The notes beneath the pieces are model-generated. The model ran no database searches, was not told the DNA's origin, and saw nothing but the letters and a program-made list of their open reading frames with translations. A stretch of 8,763 nt of DNA from CAZJDM01 sp964544765 (GTDB lineage: Bacteria; Bdellovibrionota_B; Oligoflexia; CAYFLR01), in the NCBI GenBank assembly GCA_964544765.1, contig CAZJDM010000171.1, forward strand, positions 1 to 8,763. The letters run 5' to 3'. Both the position numbers and the translations under genes were made by a program. How positions within the stretch are numbered: the first letter of the stretch is position 1; each line of letters opens with the position of its first letter. Shown here one piece after another: positions 1-5,923 of this stretch.

Positions 1-10
1 ACAATTTATT

Positions 11-76
11 TGATTTGGTGGCATAATTTTTACCAACTCAAATGAAATGCACCCCGTTATTATCCACTTTTGAGTT
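11..76. repeat. Overlapping inverted repeats in the leader region
   Basis: Two mutually exclusive inverted repeats lie upstream of the promoter. TGATTTGGT (11-19) pairs with ACCAACTCA (32-40) at 8 of 9 positions. AACTCAAA (35-42) pairs perfectly with TTTGAGTT (69-76), followed by a short T-rich stretch. They could be a weak terminator of a gene ending to the left of the window, or chance. No gene is visible in bases 1-177. Confidence 0.25.
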
Positions 77-80
77 TTAC

Positions 81-108
81 TTGCAAATGTTATAACAAAT
101 GTTATTAT
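81..108 (+). promoter_or_regulatory. Probable promoter and operator of the HTH-ietA-ietS operon
   Basis: TTGCAA (81-86) and TATTAT (103-108) form a plausible sigma-70 -35/-10 pair with a 16-bp spacer, about 70 bp before the first start codon. The same stretch holds a tandem direct repeat, CAAATGTTATAA at 84-95 and CAAATGTTATTA at 96-107 (11 of 12 identical). It also holds a perfect 8-bp palindrome, GTTATAAC (89-96), and an inverted pair ATAAC/GTTAT (92-96, 101-105) around AAAT. Repeats overlapping the -10/-35 spacer are where a repressor would act. The first gene of the operon encodes an XRE-type DNA-binding protein, so autoregulation is the natural inference. The promoter is predicted by eye only, and AT-rich DNA yields such matches easily. 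Confidence 0.5.
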
Positions 109-177
109 TATCCTTGGTTTAATGACAGGATATCTATAGTTTTTAACAATAAAAAAAGACATCGGAGAGCTTGAATC

Positions 178-402
178 GTGATTACAAATGCCGAAAACGT
201 TTTAAAATCAGTCAAGATTATTAGAAAACATCTTGGCCTAAGCCAAGAGGATTTAGCTCGTGAACTTGGTGTTTCTTTTGCTACAATTAATCGCTGGGAA
301 AATGGACAATCGTTACCATCTAAACTGGCATGCAGTCAATTTAAAGTTTTCTACAAAAAGCTCCTAAAACAAGGTCAACTACCTCCGAAAGAGGTGATCT
401 AA
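178..402 (+). CDS. XRE-family helix-turn-helix DNA-binding protein, probable operon regulator
   Basis: This 74-aa protein is essentially one Cro/C1-type (XRE) helix-turn-helix domain. Residues about 15-45 carry the signature LSQEDLARELGVS for the first two helices, then ATINRWENG for the recognition helix and following turn, which is typical of XRE regulators. A short basic tail (FKVFYKKLLKQG) follows. The GTG start at 178 is supported by a CGGAGA Shine-Dalgarno at 163-168 with 9-nt spacing; no other in-frame start is better placed. Its stop overlaps the ATPase start by one base (TAATG), so the two genes are translationally coupled. Position and size suggest a transcriptional regulator of the downstream ATPase-protease pair, probably acting on the repeats in its own promoter. 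That role is inferred. It shows no toxin or enzymatic domain. Confidence 0.9.
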   Translation: MITNAENVLKSVKIIRKHLGLSQEDLARELGVSFATINRWENGQSLPSKLACSQFKVFYKKLLKQGQLPPKEVI

Positions 403-1388
403 TGGCAAGAAGTGATTTATTAGTAAACCTTGTACAATCAGGCGTTACAGGAGATTTTGGACAATTTAGAAAGACAGTGGAAGCAGTAATTGCTGAAGAA
501 AGAGCTAAACAGCATAAGGTTCTAGCGGAGAAATTAGAAGATATCCTTACTACCTCTCATAACTCTAGACCTAAGAATATAAATACCTTATTTAACAAGG
601 TTAATAATTTGTTATATGAAAGTATCCCACAGAGAAAAATCGAAGATTTGATTCTTTCTGATGATAATAAAGAAATATGTCATGAGTTTATTCAAGAACA
701 TCATCGTAGCGATCTTTTACGCTCATATAATCTAGAGCCAAGAAACAAACTTCTCCTTGTGGGTAGTCCGGGCAATGGTAAGACTTCTTTAGCAGAAGCC
801 GTTGCTGAGTCTCTAATGATTCCATTCTTTGTGGTGCGTTATGAGGGAGTTGTTGGTTCTTACCTTGGAGAAACAGCTCAACATCTTAAACAAGTAATAG
901 AATATGTCAGCACTAGAAAATGCGTCCTACTCTTTGATGAGTTTGAAACTCTTGGAAAAGAAAGGGGGGACACACACGAAACTGGTGAAATTAAAAGGCT
1001 GGTATCCTCCTTGTTGATGCAAATCGATTCTTTACCAAGCCATGTTGTAATTATAGGAGCAACTAATCACCCAGAGCTTCTTGACCGTGCAGTTTGGAGA
1101 CGATTCCAGATTAGAATAAATATTCCTAAGCCTTCTGATAAAATGATTGAAGATTGGTTCTGTAAATTTGAGAAAAATATTAAATCTAAACTAGGTTATG
1201 CACCTGCTGTTTTGGCTAATTATTTGTCCGGTTCAAGCTTTTCTGAAGTCGAGGAGTTTGGTATTACTGCTTACAGGAAGCATATTCTAAGTCTTCCAAA
1301 CTCTGATTTAAAATCAATCATAACTCAAACACTGAGACAATGGCAAAGTCGTGCTAATAAAAGTATTAAGGGAGGTGACAAGAACTAA
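402..1388 (+). CDS. ietA: AAA+ ATPase IetA of an IetAS-type anti-phage system
   Basis: This 328-aa protein has one AAA+ module after a charged N-terminal region of about 110 residues. Walker A is GSPGNGKT (residues 121-128, Lys127) and Walker B is VLLFDE (Asp179, Glu180). A pore-loop-like YLGET segment lies between them. Sensor 1 is Asn222 in GATNHPELLD, and Arg233/Arg234 in WRRF are the likely arginine fingers. The spacing resembles the classical FtsH/katanin-like AAA families. There is no membrane segment, so it should be cytoplasmic. It starts one base inside the previous stop, with GAGGTGA at 391-397. Its stop overlaps the protease start in the same way. A AAA ATPase paired with a subtilase is the architecture of the IetAS defence system. 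By analogy the ATPase would gate or activate the protease on infection; that mechanism is inference. The symbol rests on family resemblance and gene order. Confidence 0.85.
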   Translation: MARSDLLVNLVQSGVTGDFGQFRKTVEAVIAEERAKQHKVLAEKLEDILTTSHNSRPKNINTLFNKVNNLLYESIPQRKIEDLILSDDNKEICHEFIQEHHRSDLLRSYNLEPRNKLLLVGSPGNGKTSLAEAVAESLMIPFFVVRYEGVVGSYLGETAQHLKQVIEYVSTRKCVLLFDEFETLGKERGDTHETGEIKRLVSSLLMQIDSLPSHVVIIGATNHPELLDRAVWRRFQIRINIPKPSDKMIEDWFCKFEKNIKSKLGYAPAVLANYLSGSSFSEVEEFGITAYRKHILSLPNSDLKSIITQTLRQWQSRANKSIKGGDKN

Positions 1389-3967
1389 TGGTGGATCGTC
1401 CCCTGTTGATTTTTCCTAAACCTGATCATATTTCAAGATCTAAGCCACGTGGGGGATTCTCACAATACCATCTACCTTCTTTTGAAAGACAATGTAACCG
1501 TTTGGAACCAATATTTAGGCAGTTACAAGAATCCTTTGATCATAGAAATGCTGAACTTCAACAGTCTACAACGGGTATAGAACCAGAACAAGTTTTAGTT
1601 ATGGAAATAATCGGTACTATAGAAGCCTTTGTTAATGCAGTAAAGAAAATAGAGGGTTTTGAGTGGTTATGTGAGTTTGAAGTAGAAGACATTTTACCTG
1701 ATGACGATTTCTATTTCGAAGAAAATAAAGATAAAAACCTTAAGGGTAGGTTATTCTTAGTTATGACTAATCAAGAAGCTCTTAAGCAAATGCTTTCTCT
1801 GTGGGAGAAGTATCAAGCTGATTCAAACTATAAATTCCAGTGGGGATTAGGTAGATTTAAGCAATTATTTAAATTATTGAAAAATATCCGTAGGTGGAGC
1901 GTAAAAGACCGCCTTGAGAATACTGGAATTCTTGAGTCATGGAAAGAAGATTATGAAAATTTTTCTACCGACTTTATAAATTGTGAAGTCGAACTTTGGT
2001 ACAGGGGATCACTCGAAAAACGTGAAGAGAGTCAAAGTCAACTTACCTCAATAGTAAATAGTCTGGGAGGTAATATAGTCAGTTTTTGTGATATCAAAGA
2101 AATTGCGTATCATGGAGTTTTAGTTGAAATTCCGAGAGGAGAAGTTGATAACATTCTTTCAAGATCTGAAACAAGGTTGGTAAAATGTGATAATGTCATG
2201 TTGTTCCATCCAGTTGGTCAAATTTCACCGGGTGAAAAGATTATAGAAAGAGATCCTGATAAAATTGATCCTTTAAATCTTCCAAAACCCCTAGGAGATC
2301 CTGTTTTAGCCGTGCTTGATGGTCTTCCACTTACCAATCATATCCTACTAAAAGATAGGATAATTGGGGATGATCCAGATGATTGGGAACCAATTTATGA
2401 AGCTACTAATAGAAATCATGGCACTGCAATGGTCTCAATTGCCATATATGGCGATTTAAATAGTAGAACCATTGATTGTATAAAGTCTCCTGTTTATGTC
2501 CGTCCCATTATGAAACCTTCGGATAAAGATTTAAATTCGAAAAAAGAAGAAACTGTTCCAGAAAATGTACTCATCGTTGATTTAGTGCATAGGACTGTTA
2601 AAAGGATATTTGAAGGAGATGGTAATTCTTCAGCAGTGGCTCCAACAGTAAAGGTAATTAACTTGTCAATTGGTGATAAATTCAGACAGTTTGTGCAAAT
2701 AATGAGTCCTTTGGCAAGATTACTCGATTGGCTGAGTGAAAAATACTCGGTTCTCTTTGTTATTAGCGCAGGAAATCACAATGGCCAAATTAATCTGGAT
2801 GTATCCTCTTATGAATTTAATAACTTAGATCCTAAAACACGTGAAAATTTAATTATTAAAGCTCTTTACAATGATATTAGAAATAGAAGATTATTGGCTC
2901 CTGCTGAAAGTATAAATGGAATTACTGTTGGGTCTTTGAATCATGATGAGTTAGAACCTGAAATTATTGGAGACCAACTTAATCCATACACTACAGTGCT
3001 TCCAAGTCCTATTTCCCCATTTGGGAAAGGTTATCGTAGATCGATAAAACCAGATATTGTGTTACCTGGTGGAAGACTAATTTATAATAAATCATATTTA
3101 ACATCCAACAGAACAATAATTAACCCTGTCGTGGCGCACAGATCATCAGGAATAAAAGCAGCCTATCCAGGATTAGAAATTGGAGATGCTACAGCCCTTC
3201 TCTATGGTACTAGCAATGCGGCGGCATTAGCAAGCAGGGCAGCAGTTAGGTGTTATGAGACCCTTATGGATATGTTAGTTGATCATGGTAATACAATTGA
3301 TGCAATTTTTATTACTCCATTAATAAAAGCAATGCTAGTTCATGGGTGTACTTGGGAAGAAATGGGTGATAGAATCAGATCTATCTTAAATTCAGATATT
3401 ACCAATAAAAAAATGAATTCATTAATTAGGCGATGGCTGGGCTATGGTTATCCAGATGTAAATCAAGTTATGAAATGTTCTAAGCAAAGAGCAACGCTGA
3501 TTGGATTTGGTGAGTTGATGGATGAGGCGCATTTATATAAACTACCTTTACCACCATCTCTTATTTCAAATACAGATTGGAGGAGACTAACTGTAACACT
3601 GGCATGGTTTTCACCTATAGCTGCTAATACTCAAAAATATAGGACTGCTTCTTTATGGTTTGAGGCGGGAACGAGGCTTAATGAAGGTAATAAATTAGTG
3701 CCAGAAAGAGATAGACCTGATTGGCAGGCTGTAAAAAGAGGTACACTACAACATGAAATATTTGAAGGACAGATAGCTGTTCCATTCTCAGAAAACGATA
3801 CTTTAGATATTAAAGTTAATTGTAAGAATGATGCGGCTAAGATAGAAAGCCCTGTTCCATATGGTTTAGTGGTATCTCTGCAAGTTGCTGAGGAGGTTGG
3901 TATTGCTCTATATGATGAAATCAAAAATAAAATAGTTCAAGCGGTTAAAATTCCCCAGTCTTTATGA
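1388..3967 (+). CDS. ietS: Subtilisin-like S8 serine protease IetS of an IetAS-type anti-phage system
   Basis: This 859-aa protein is a subtilase with a complete active site: Asp311 in AVLDGLP, His344 in NHGTAM, oxyanion Asn463 in SAGNHNG and nucleophile Ser609 in YGTSNAAA. About 300 residues precede the catalytic domain. Residues 200-290 look like a compact alpha/beta fold (VELWYRGSL, SLGGNIVSF, GVLVEIPRGEV) reminiscent of a subtilisin propeptide. After about residue 650 a beta-rich C-terminal domain begins (RLTVTLAWFSPI). There is no signal peptide, so it should act inside the cell, unlike most secreted subtilases. The start is decided by GGAGGTGA at 1371-1378 and the TAATG overlap with ietA. 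Coupling implies stoichiometric production with the ATPase. Size, intact triad and partner fit IetS; the substrate is unknown. Confidence 0.87.
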   Translation: MVDRPLLIFPKPDHISRSKPRGGFSQYHLPSFERQCNRLEPIFRQLQESFDHRNAELQQSTTGIEPEQVLVMEIIGTIEAFVNAVKKIEGFEWLCEFEVEDILPDDDFYFEENKDKNLKGRLFLVMTNQEALKQMLSLWEKYQADSNYKFQWGLGRFKQLFKLLKNIRRWSVKDRLENTGILESWKEDYENFSTDFINCEVELWYRGSLEKREESQSQLTSIVNSLGGNIVSFCDIKEIAYHGVLVEIPRGEVDNILSRSETRLVKCDNVMLFHPVGQISPGEKIIERDPDKIDPLNLPKPLGDPVLAVLDGLPLTNHILLKDRIIGDDPDDWEPIYEATNRNHGTAMVSIAIYGDLNSRTIDCIKSPVYVRPIMKPSDKDLNSKKEETVPENVLIVDLVHRTVKRIFEGDGNSSAVAPTVKVINLSIGDKFRQFVQIMSPLARLLDWLSEKYSVLFVISAGNHNGQINLDVSSYEFNNLDPKTRENLIIKALYNDIRNRRLLAPAESINGITVGSLNHDELEPEIIGDQLNPYTTVLPSPISPFGKGYRRSIKPDIVLPGGRLIYNKSYLTSNRTIINPVVAHRSSGIKAAYPGLEIGDATALLYGTSNAAALASRAAVRCYETLMDMLVDHGNTIDAIFITPLIKAMLVHGCTWEEMGDRIRSILNSDITNKKMNSLIRRWLGYGYPDVNQVMKCSKQRATLIGFGELMDEAHLYKLPLPPSLISNTDWRRLTVTLAWFSPIAANTQKYRTASLWFEAGTRLNEGNKLVPERDRPDWQAVKRGTLQHEIFEGQIAVPFSENDTLDIKVNCKNDAAKIESPVPYGLVVSLQVAEEVGIALYDEIKNKIVQAVKIPQSL

Positions 3968-4058
3968 TAGTTGATAGACCTTAAGTTCAATCAGCTTTAG
4001 GTAACTCATTAACAGTTCCTTATATTAAGTGTTCTTTTCTAACTTAACTACAATTGTG

Positions 4059-4082
4059 TAATAATTCGAATGACTGGTTAAA
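4059..4082 (+). repeat. Left terminal inverted repeat of the decayed insertion sequence
   Basis: This copy matches the reverse complement of 5374-5397 at 21 of 24 positions. The identical parts are TAATAATTCGAAT at the outer end and GGTTAAA at the inner end. The transposase stop codon (4078-4080, minus strand) falls inside the repeat, a common arrangement at the 3' end of compact insertion sequences. Confidence 0.55.
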
Positions 4083-4809
4083 ATGCTAGCAAAAATATTC
4101 CCGCCAAAATCCTACTAAATATATGAACCATCAAACCTTTGGTTGATCTGACCTTTGACGCAATTTGCAACCCTGTATGCGCTTGAAGCCAACCAAAAAA
4201 GACTTCTATAGGCTGACGGATAGTACTTACCATTGAAGAGTATAACTTGTCAGTTGAATCCAATCGTTGCTGCCCCTTCTTTAGTTTTACTGGTGTTGCC
4301 ACTTGCACGTTTTGTTCATTTTTATATCTACGATTGTCTTCAGTGCAGATATAAGCCTTATCAGCAAAGATATCACAATCTGAAAGTTCAGGTGCCAGTT
4401 GTTGAAAAGCTCTTAAATCATTGCAACTAGCTGATGTTATACCAATGAATTCTGGGATTGGTATACTTCCTTTATTTGCAGCTCCCAGAATGTGAAGTTT
4501 GACTCCATATTAATATTCATCCTTTGACCCACAATATCCCTTGTTTGCTAGCTCATTAGCTACTTTGGCGTTGCTACTACGTTTTGCACTAGCTAATACT
4601 ATGGGCATAGAATCAATAAGTTTTATTTTTGACAACATATGGCCAGGAAATTTAGCCTTTAACAACATTTCAATATAGGCCGGAAATACAGACGTTAAAT
4701 CCTGTTTTGCATGATTATTGGTCCTACGTTCGGAATAATAAAAAAGGCCTTGTTTCCAATAATCACAAGTTATAAGGTATATTTGAATGAGTCGAAATTG
4801 CCATTCCAT
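4078..4809 (-). pseudogene. DDE transposase pseudogene, single in-frame stop
   Basis: The minus-strand frame reads as one transposase interrupted by TAA at 4510-4512, where GSKDEY-stop-YGVKLHILG replaces what should be another Tyr, a one-base change. All three catalytic residues survive: Asp in LIDSMPI (codon 4612-4614), Asp in FADKAY (4360-4362) and Glu in RQPIEVFFGWL (4204-4206). This is the IS4/IS5-type DDE layout. I chose the start at 4809 (MEWQFRLIQ) because GGAGG lies 8 nt upstream; an in-frame ATG at 4923 lacks such support. The product would be only 243 codons. The abrupt passage from the N-terminal helix region (RRTNNHAKQDL) to VFPAYIEMLL suggests an internal deletion as well. The exact IS family is not recognised. 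Confidence 0.8.
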
Positions 4810-4817
4810 GGTTTTTT

Positions 4818-4822
4818 CCTCC
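4818..4822 (-). promoter_or_regulatory. Ribosome binding site that sets the transposase start
   Basis: On the minus strand GGAGG is followed by 8 nt and then the ATG at 4809-4807. This favours the start at MEWQFRL over the ATG 114 nt further upstream, which has only a weak purine stretch before it. Confidence 0.55.
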
Positions 4823-4905
4823 AAGTAATAGTGAAAGATTATTGTTTTGGTTGACAAATTATTCCCTGTTACTAGGCTCATTTCAATGTCTTCATTTTTT
4901 ATTTT

Positions 4906-4923
4906 AATAAATATTAAATCCAT
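4906..4923 (+). repeat. Left copy of an 18-bp direct repeat bracketing the four-helix-bundle cassette
   Basis: This stretch matches 5366-5383 in direct orientation at 15 of 18 positions; the shared core is TAAATATT and the end is CCAT. The two copies lie just outside the hexamer arrays. They could be a diverged target duplication made when the cassette entered the insertion sequence. Low complexity weakens the case. Confidence 0.3.
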
Positions 4924-4945
4924 CTCTTCAATAGATTCGTCTACA

Positions 4946-4981
4946 TTGTCGATTTGCGTTGACGTAGTCGTGGGCCTGGGC
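4946..4981 (+). repeat. Upstream degenerate hexamer array, inverted relative to the downstream one
   Basis: Six consecutive hexamers follow a GTNRRC-like pattern; units include GTTGAC, GTAGTC, GTGGGC and CTGGGC. Read on the minus strand they become GCCCAG, GCCCAC, GACTAC and GTCAAC. These are the same kind of unit found in direct orientation at 5301-5367 beyond the four-helix-bundle remnant. Together they could form an imperfect stem bringing the ends of the cassette together. An inner pair, AAAAACGT (4983-4990) and ACGTTTTT (5292-5299), is perfect. Confidence 0.6.
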
Positions 4982-5038
4982 TAAAAACGTAATCGTATAC
5001 CTAAGCCACTTTACGTCTGTTATCGAGGGATCACGCCT

Positions 5039-5289
5039 ATGATGAGTTATGAAAAATTGGATGTGTATCAATGTACAATAGAATTTCTTGGAATTGCAGT
5101 AAAAATAATAGAAAAAGGACCAAACCTGACTGTCGTCGGTTTTTTGATTACGGTAGGGGTAGTGCAATGGAATGTGGGGCAGTTTTAGATGTTTGTTTAA
5201 AACTTGGTCTTGCAGATGTTAAGTTACTACATACTGGCAAAAAGCTATTGGAAAGAATTGTAGCGATGCTTACAAAGCTCGCATCTTAA
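5039..5289 (+). pseudogene. Four-helix-bundle (23S rRNA intervening-sequence type) protein pseudogene
   Basis: Two pieces of one gene lie in different frames. The first (5039 to about 5116) begins MMSYEKLDVYQ and continues EFLGIAVKIIEK, the usual first helix of this small family. The second, in another frame (about 5113-5289), reads KRTKPDCRRFFDYGRGSAM, then ECGAVLDVCLKLGL, and ends LLERIVAMLTKLAS, the usual third and fourth helices. The central helix with its SIP-NIAEG-type motif is missing, so a deletion of roughly 30-40 codons with a frameshift occurred near 5110-5120. Intact members are about 115-125 aa. They are known from insertions in 23S rRNA genes and from stand-alone loci, and their biochemical role is unsettled. 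The gene lies between inverted hexamer arrays. Recognition is from memory of the family pattern. Confidence 0.75.
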
Positions 5290-5300
5290 AAACGTTTTTC

Positions 5301-5367
5301 GTCAAGGATTAGGTCAACGTAATTCGCCCACGCCCATGCCCACGTCAAGGTTAACGACCACGTTTAT
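5301..5367 (+). repeat. Downstream degenerate hexamer array
   Basis: The tract has a clear 6-base period: GTCAAG, GATTAG and GTCAAC, a one-base slip near 5325, then GCCCAC, GCCCAT and GCCCAC, and later GTCAAG, GTTAAC and GACCAC. The approximate unit is GYYNAC. It begins directly after the stop of the four-helix-bundle remnant and is the inverted counterpart of 4946-4981. It overlaps no open frame that looks coding. Confidence 0.65.
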
Positions 5368-5383
5368 TAAATATTTAACCCAT
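5366..5383 (+). repeat. Right copy of the 18-bp direct repeat
   Basis: Partner of 4906-4923 (15 of 18 identical). It overlaps the inner edge of the right terminal inverted repeat, which fits insertion of the cassette close to the right end of the older insertion sequence. Confidence 0.3.
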
Positions 5384-5397
5384 TATTCGAATTATTA
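5374..5397 (-). repeat. Right terminal inverted repeat of the decayed insertion sequence
   Basis: The reverse complement begins TAATAATTCGAAT and ends GGTTAAA, matching the left copy at 4059-4082 at 21 of 24 positions. Part of the motif (ATTCGAAT) is itself palindromic, but the match extends well beyond it in the inverted direction only. Confidence 0.55.
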
Positions 5398-5460
5398 GTA
5401 TTAAATACCGATTGCTGTCTGTATTTATTTGATTTTTTTATCGATAGCACTTATAAATAT

Positions 5461-5799
5461 TTATTGAATATGGGTATTTTTGTATTGTTTTAACATACTT
5501 AGATATAATTGAAATATTTGTTTTTGGTCTTGGAAACTAAGTGTTTCGATAAAGTTCTTTTTTTCCTCTATGGTTGGTAGAATAACTATAGTTTTTACCA
5601 TTGATTTTAGTTTATTTTTATCATTTATAGACAACCAATTATCTTCTTTGGTACTTGTATTAATAAACTTTTTTATTTTTAAATCATCAAATAATAAATG
5701 CTTGCCCTCTTGCCCCGATCGCATCAAAAAATCGAAACGAAAAATATCTTTTTCTAAGACTTCTTTACTTAATGATGGCCCTGGTAGTGGCATTTTCAT
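5461..5799 (-). CDS. Hypothetical protein, 112 aa, unrecognised
   Basis: I do not recognise this protein. It is soluble and lysine-rich, with no membrane segment, signal peptide or metal-binding motif. It starts MKMPLPGPSLSKEVLEKD and ends in a probable helix (IFQLYLSMLKQYKN). The rest is a mix of short strands and helices. The start at 5799 is well supported: on the minus strand GGGAG lies 6 nt before the ATG. The opposite-strand frame over the same bases is hydrophobic and serine-rich, as antisense frames usually are. The gene stands alone, transcribed away from the glycosyltransferase, between mobile-element remnants and a 280-bp intergenic region. It may be cargo of the accessory region. 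Confidence 0.65.
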   Translation of the reverse strand: MKMPLPGPSLSKEVLEKDIFRFDFLMRSGQEGKHLLFDDLKIKKFINTSTKEDNWLSINDKNKLKSMVKTIVILPTIEEKKNFIETLSFQDQKQIFQLYLSMLKQYKNTHIQ

Positions 5800-5824
5800 G
5801 TAATACTCCCAAAATATTTAATAA

Positions 5825-5841
5825 GTCTCAAATAAAGAGAC
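5825..5841. repeat. Small perfect hairpin upstream of the 112-aa gene
   Basis: GTCTC (5825-5829) and GAGAC (5837-5841) form a 5-bp stem around AAATAAA. It lies 26-42 bp upstream of the minus-strand start at 5799, so it would sit in that gene's leader or promoter. It is too short to be convincing as a terminator. Confidence 0.25.
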
Positions 5842-5923
5842 ATAATCTCAATTCATATAACAGCAAAATCAGTGCCAAGCAAAAATAGGCATAACGCACT
5901 AATATATCAATAGTATTATTGTA

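Larger units (their letters stand above)
4059..5397. mobile_element. Decayed insertion sequence carrying a secondary four-helix-bundle cassette
   Basis: The region is bounded by an imperfect 24-bp inverted repeat and contains a broken minus-strand DDE transposase and a broken plus-strand four-helix-bundle gene. The left repeat overlaps the transposase stop codon, as expected for the end of an insertion sequence. The right repeat lies far from the transposase start, with the four-helix-bundle cassette between them. Removing the cassette would leave an element of about 0.9 kb, a normal insertion-sequence size. I see no convincing target-site duplication outside the repeats, so the outer limits are tentative. 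Confidence 0.55.

Noticed and set aside
3..16. Direct repeat AATTTATTTGATTT near base 3 and a similar stretch near 5422 as attachment-site ends
   Set aside because: The match is short and made of A/T-only low-complexity sequence, as expected by chance here.
178..1388. HTH plus ATPase read as a toxin-antitoxin pair
   Set aside because: The second protein is a clear AAA+ ATPase coupled to a subtilase, so the IetAS assignment explains all three genes better.
3631..3924. Minus-strand open frame of 97 codons inside ietS
   Set aside because: It is antisense to the well-supported C-terminal domain of the protease and its composition is that of an antisense shadow.
4233..4430. Plus-strand open frame of 65 codons within the transposase
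   Set aside because: It is antisense to the transposase frame that carries the catalytic residues, and no ribosome binding site is visible.
4928..5167. Minus-strand open frame of 79 codons across the upstream hexamer array
   Set aside because: It overlaps the four-helix-bundle remnant on the other strand and spans non-coding repeats; the protein resembles nothing.
4946..5367. CRISPR array or 23S rRNA fragment around the four-helix-bundle gene
   Set aside because: The repeats are 6-base units without spacers, and I recognise no 23S rRNA sequence in the flanks.
5570..5803. Plus-strand open frame of 77 codons opposite the 112-aa gene
   Set aside because: It is hydrophobic and serine-rich as antisense frames are, whereas the minus-strand gene has a good ribosome binding site and balanced composition.
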